Of a stretch of 54,645 bases of DNA, positions 52,596 to 54,645 are shown in pieces. Source of the DNA: Novosphingobium panipatense (GTDB lineage: Bacteria; Pseudomonadota; Alphaproteobacteria; Sphingomonadales; Sphingomonadaceae); contig NZ_MSQB01000017.1 of the NCBI RefSeq assembly GCF_002149965.1, positions 92,945 through 147,589 on the forward strand, in the 5' to 3' direction. The position numbers and the translations under genes were made by a program. Within the stretch, counting starts at the first letter, position 1. Each line of letters opens with the position of its first letter. A model generated the notes under the pieces. That model worked only from the letters and a program-made list of their open reading frames with translations, made no database searches and had not been told where the DNA came from.

Positions 52596-52624
52596 CCGGC
52601 GCTTTCGACAGGAGGGAAACCACG

Positions 52625-53965
52625 ATGAACCGCAAGATTCTTTGCGGCGCCGGCGCACTGGGTGCGTCGTTGTTCGCCGCCATGCCTGCCTGGGCCCAGG
52701 AAGCCGCCACGGCCCCGGTGCCCAACCCCGGCAACAATGCCTGGATGATGACCTCGACCCTGCTGGTCCTGCTCATGATCCTTCCCGGCCTCATGCTGTT
52801 CTACGGTGGTCTCACCCGCTCGAAGAACATGCTCTCGACGATGACGCAGATCGGTGCCGCTGCCTCGCTGGCGATGGTGCTCTGGGTCATCTACGGCTAC
52901 GGCCTCGCTTTCGGCCCGGAAGGCAATGCCTTCATCAGCTGGGGCAAGTTCTTCCTCGCCGGCGTCACGCCTGACAGCACCGCTGCAACGTTCAGCGACG
53001 AAGTGATCAGCGAATATATCTTCATCTGCTTCCAGATGACCTTCGCTGCCATCACGCTCGCGCTCGTGCTGGGTTCGACGGTGGAACGCATCAAGTTCTC
53101 GGCCGTGATGGTCTTCGCGATCGTCTGGCTGACGATCGTCTACTTCCCGATCGCGCACATGGTCTGGGCAGCCGGCGGCTTCCTGTTCGAAGGCAAGATG
53201 TTCGGCACCGAACTGCCTGCCGCGCTCGATTTCGCGGGCGGCACCGTCGTCCACATCAATGCCGGCGTCGCCGCGCTGGTGGCTGCGATCATCCTGGGCA
53301 AGCGCAAGGGCTATCCGCAGGAACCGATGCCGCCGCACTCGCTGACGCTGACCATGGTCGGCACCGGTCTGCTGTGGGTGGGCTGGTTCGGCTTCAACGC
53401 CGGTTCGGCGCTCGAAGCCAACGGTTCGGCCGCACTGGCCATGATCAACACGTTCGTCGCCACGGCGTCGGCAGGCCTGGCCTGGATGGTCACCGAGCGT
53501 CTCGCCGGTCACAAGGGTTCGGCGCTCGGCTTCTGCTCGGGCATCGTCGCCGGTCTCGTCGCGGTTACTCCGGCTGCGGGCAACTCGGGTCCCTTCGGCG
53601 CCCTCGTCCTCGGCGCGGTCGCTTCGGTGATCTGCTTCTTCGCGGTCAGCAAGCTCAAGCCCATGTTCGGCTATGACGACGCGCTCGACGCTTTCGGCGT
53701 CCACGGCGTGGGCGGCATCGTCGGCGCCATCGGCACCGGCATCGTCTACTCGCCCGCGCTGGGCGGCCCCGGCGGCGACGACTTCTCGATGGGCTCGCAG
53801 GTCGCCACCCAGATCATCGCGGTCCTGGTCGCCATCGTCTGGTCGGCCATCGGCACCACGGTTGCCGTTCTCATCGCCAAGGCCGTCACCGGACTGCGGG
53901 TCTCGCCCGAAGTCGAGCTCGAAGGCCTCGACATCGGCGAGCACGGGGAGCGCGCCTACAACTGA
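52625..53965 (+). CDS. amtB: Ammonium transporter
   Basis: A 446-residue trimeric inner-membrane channel. The start at 52625 has AGGAGG upstream and opens a signal peptide (MNRKILCGAGALGASLFAAM, cleavage after AWAQ), as in many AmtB proteins. About 11 membrane helices follow. Family signatures include MLFYGGLTRSKNM, DFAGGTVVHINAG with the first pore His, and DAFGVHGVGGIVG with the second. It is co-transcribed with glnK and ends at a strong terminator. Confidence 0.97.
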   Translation: MNRKILCGAGALGASLFAAMPAWAQEAATAPVPNPGNNAWMMTSTLLVLLMILPGLMLFYGGLTRSKNMLSTMTQIGAAASLAMVLWVIYGYGLAFGPEGNAFISWGKFFLAGVTPDSTAATFSDEVISEYIFICFQMTFAAITLALVLGSTVERIKFSAVMVFAIVWLTIVYFPIAHMVWAAGGFLFEGKMFGTELPAALDFAGGTVVHINAGVAALVAAIILGKRKGYPQEPMPPHSLTLTMVGTGLLWVGWFGFNAGSALEANGSAALAMINTFVATASAGLAWMVTERLAGHKGSALGFCSGIVAGLVAVTPAAGNSGPFGALVLGAVASVICFFAVSKLKPMFGYDDALDAFGVHGVGGIVGAIGTGIVYSPALGGPGGDDFSMGSQVATQIIAVLVAIVWSAIGTTVAVLIAKAVTGLRVSPEVELEGLDIGEHGERAYN

Positions 53966-54050
53966 TCAAAGAGCTTGGCGGCGGCGGATATTTCTTCCTC
54001 TCCTACGATCCGTCGCCGCCTACCGGTGTTCCTCCTGCGAACACAACCTC

Positions 54051-54083
54051 AAGGGCCGGAGCCAGCCGCTCCGGCCCTTTTTT
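54051..54083 (+). terminator. Terminator of glnK-amtB
   Basis: A 12-bp stem, AAGGGCCGGAGC with GCTCCGGCCCTT, closes a 5-base loop and runs into six T. It lies 85 bp behind amtB and separates it from the second PII gene. Confidence 0.93.
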
Positions 54084-54180
54084 CGTGCCATTTCGCTTTG
54101 TAGTCGCGCCTGCTTGTGGGATGCTGCCGGGCTTGCTCTCCAGCGGCCATCGGGGCGCGGAGACGGTCAGGAGATGAGGC

Positions 54181-54519
54181 GTGAAATACATCATCGCGAT
54201 CATCAAGCCCTTCCGGTTCGCCGAAGTGAAAGACGCGCTTTCGGCAGCCGGGGTGTCGGGGCTAACGGTTTCCGAAGTGAGCGGCTTCGGCCGCCAGAAG
54301 GGGCAGACCGAGATCTACCGGGGCGCGGAATATGCCTCCAGCATGGTTCCCAAGCTGAAGCTGGAGATCGCCGTGTCGGATGCCTTTGCCGGGACGGTGA
54401 TAGAAATCATCCGCACGACCGCGAGCACCGAGGAAATCGGCGACGGCAAGATCTTCGTGCTGGACCTGGCCGACGTGCTTCGCGTGCGCACGGGTGAACA
54501 GGGCGATATCGCCCTGTGA
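54181..54519 (+). CDS. Second PII signal-transduction protein
   Basis: A 112-residue PII paralogue of the protein at 52257, about two-thirds identical by eye. The uridylylation site Tyr51 is retained in YRGAEYASSM. Differences cluster in helix 1 (RFAEVKDALSAAGVSG) and in the later core (AVSDAFAGTVIEIIRTTAST). The start is GTG at 54181 with AGGAG upstream. The amtB terminator lies before it, so it should have a separate promoter; no clear sigma-54 site is seen. A mosaic repeat follows the stop codon. Confidence 0.93.
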   Translation: MKYIIAIIKPFRFAEVKDALSAAGVSGLTVSEVSGFGRQKGQTEIYRGAEYASSMVPKLKLEIAVSDAFAGTVIEIIRTTASTEEIGDGKIFVLDLADVLRVRTGEQGDIAL

Positions 54520-54552
54520 TTTGAAGAGTCGCGGTGCGGAGTTGAGTTTTTA

Positions 54553-54645
54553 GTTCGGTGCGCTCGTCACGTACGTGACGAGCTTGCGGCACCGGCCCGC
54601 GCCCCCACCCTACCACCCAACGGTAGTATCCTGCGGGTGGTAGGG
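54553..54645. repeat. Mosaic palindromic repeat, copy R4 (cut by the window end)
   Basis: Read on the minus strand this copy has the same order as R1. It contains the palindromic hairpin CTCGTCAC-GTAC-GTGACGAG (54563-54582), flank CTTGCGGCACCGGCCC, and the start of a large palindrome with arms CCCTACCACCC (54608-54618) and GGGTGGTAGGG (54635-54645) around AACGGTAGTATCCTGC. The right part continues beyond the window. Confidence 0.82.

Noticed and set aside
54105..54140. A sigma-54 promoter before the second PII gene
   Set aside because: A TTGC-like -12 is present near 54133, but the required GG at -24 is replaced by GC, so the spacing and bases do not fit.

Overview
The window is a 54.6 kb piece of a GC-rich chromosome from an alphaproteobacterium, most likely a sphingomonad (Novosphingobium/Sphingobium type). 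This assignment is inference. It rests on MipZ instead of MinCDE, a tonB-exbB-exbD-exbD cluster, hisS-prfA-prmC followed by a DUF4167 gene, hom next to glpX, and intergenic palindromes of the 'CTTCGACAAGCTCAGG' type. I see 51 protein genes. I see no rRNA, tRNA, CRISPR array, integrase, transposase or prophage. Most genes are core housekeeping and sit close together on both strands.

Layout. 0-4 kb: universal stress protein, a 3-oxoacid CoA-transferase gene pair, GST and glutathione peroxidase. 4-11 kb (minus): a secreted TPR-CHAT protein, sulfurtransferase, lnt and metK, with a palindromic candidate operator before metK. 11-15.5 kb (minus): hisS-prfA-prmC and a DUF4167 gene. 15.7-18.5 kb: M61 peptidase and ppa. 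18.5-23 kb (minus): an SDR, then a cassette of CsgG-like secreted protein, OmpR-type regulator, histidine kinase and unknown secreted protein. 23-31 kb: panC, divergent mipZ-dnaJ-like-phosphomannomutase, a DUF4010 membrane protein and an Lhr-like helicase. 31-34 kb (minus): TonB energy-transduction operon. 34-39 kb: hom, glpX, prs and two unknown secreted proteins. 39-48 kb: two AraC regulators, hisN, GGCT-like and SDR genes, rpmI-rplT and pheST. 48-54.6 kb: aldose epimerase-like gene, SDR, prfC, an EEP-family hydrolase, then glnK-amtB behind a near-consensus sigma-54 promoter and a second PII gene.

How the genes work together. Translation is heavily represented (hisS, prfA, prmC, prfC, rpmI, rplT, pheS, pheT). 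The tonB operon supplies energy for outer-membrane uptake. The glnK-amtB-PII group senses and imports ammonium. hom, hisN, panC, metK and prs are biosynthetic.

The most unusual content lies between genes. A family of mosaic palindromic repeats occurs at about 23.1, 36.3, 39.2 and 54.6 kb. Spacer and loop sequences are conserved between copies, while hairpin arms change in both strands together, so pairing is kept. The copies sit directly behind stop codons. Two other palindromic repeat types (13.1, 51.2 and 47.8 kb) also occur, one of them filling exactly the gap between prfA and prmC.
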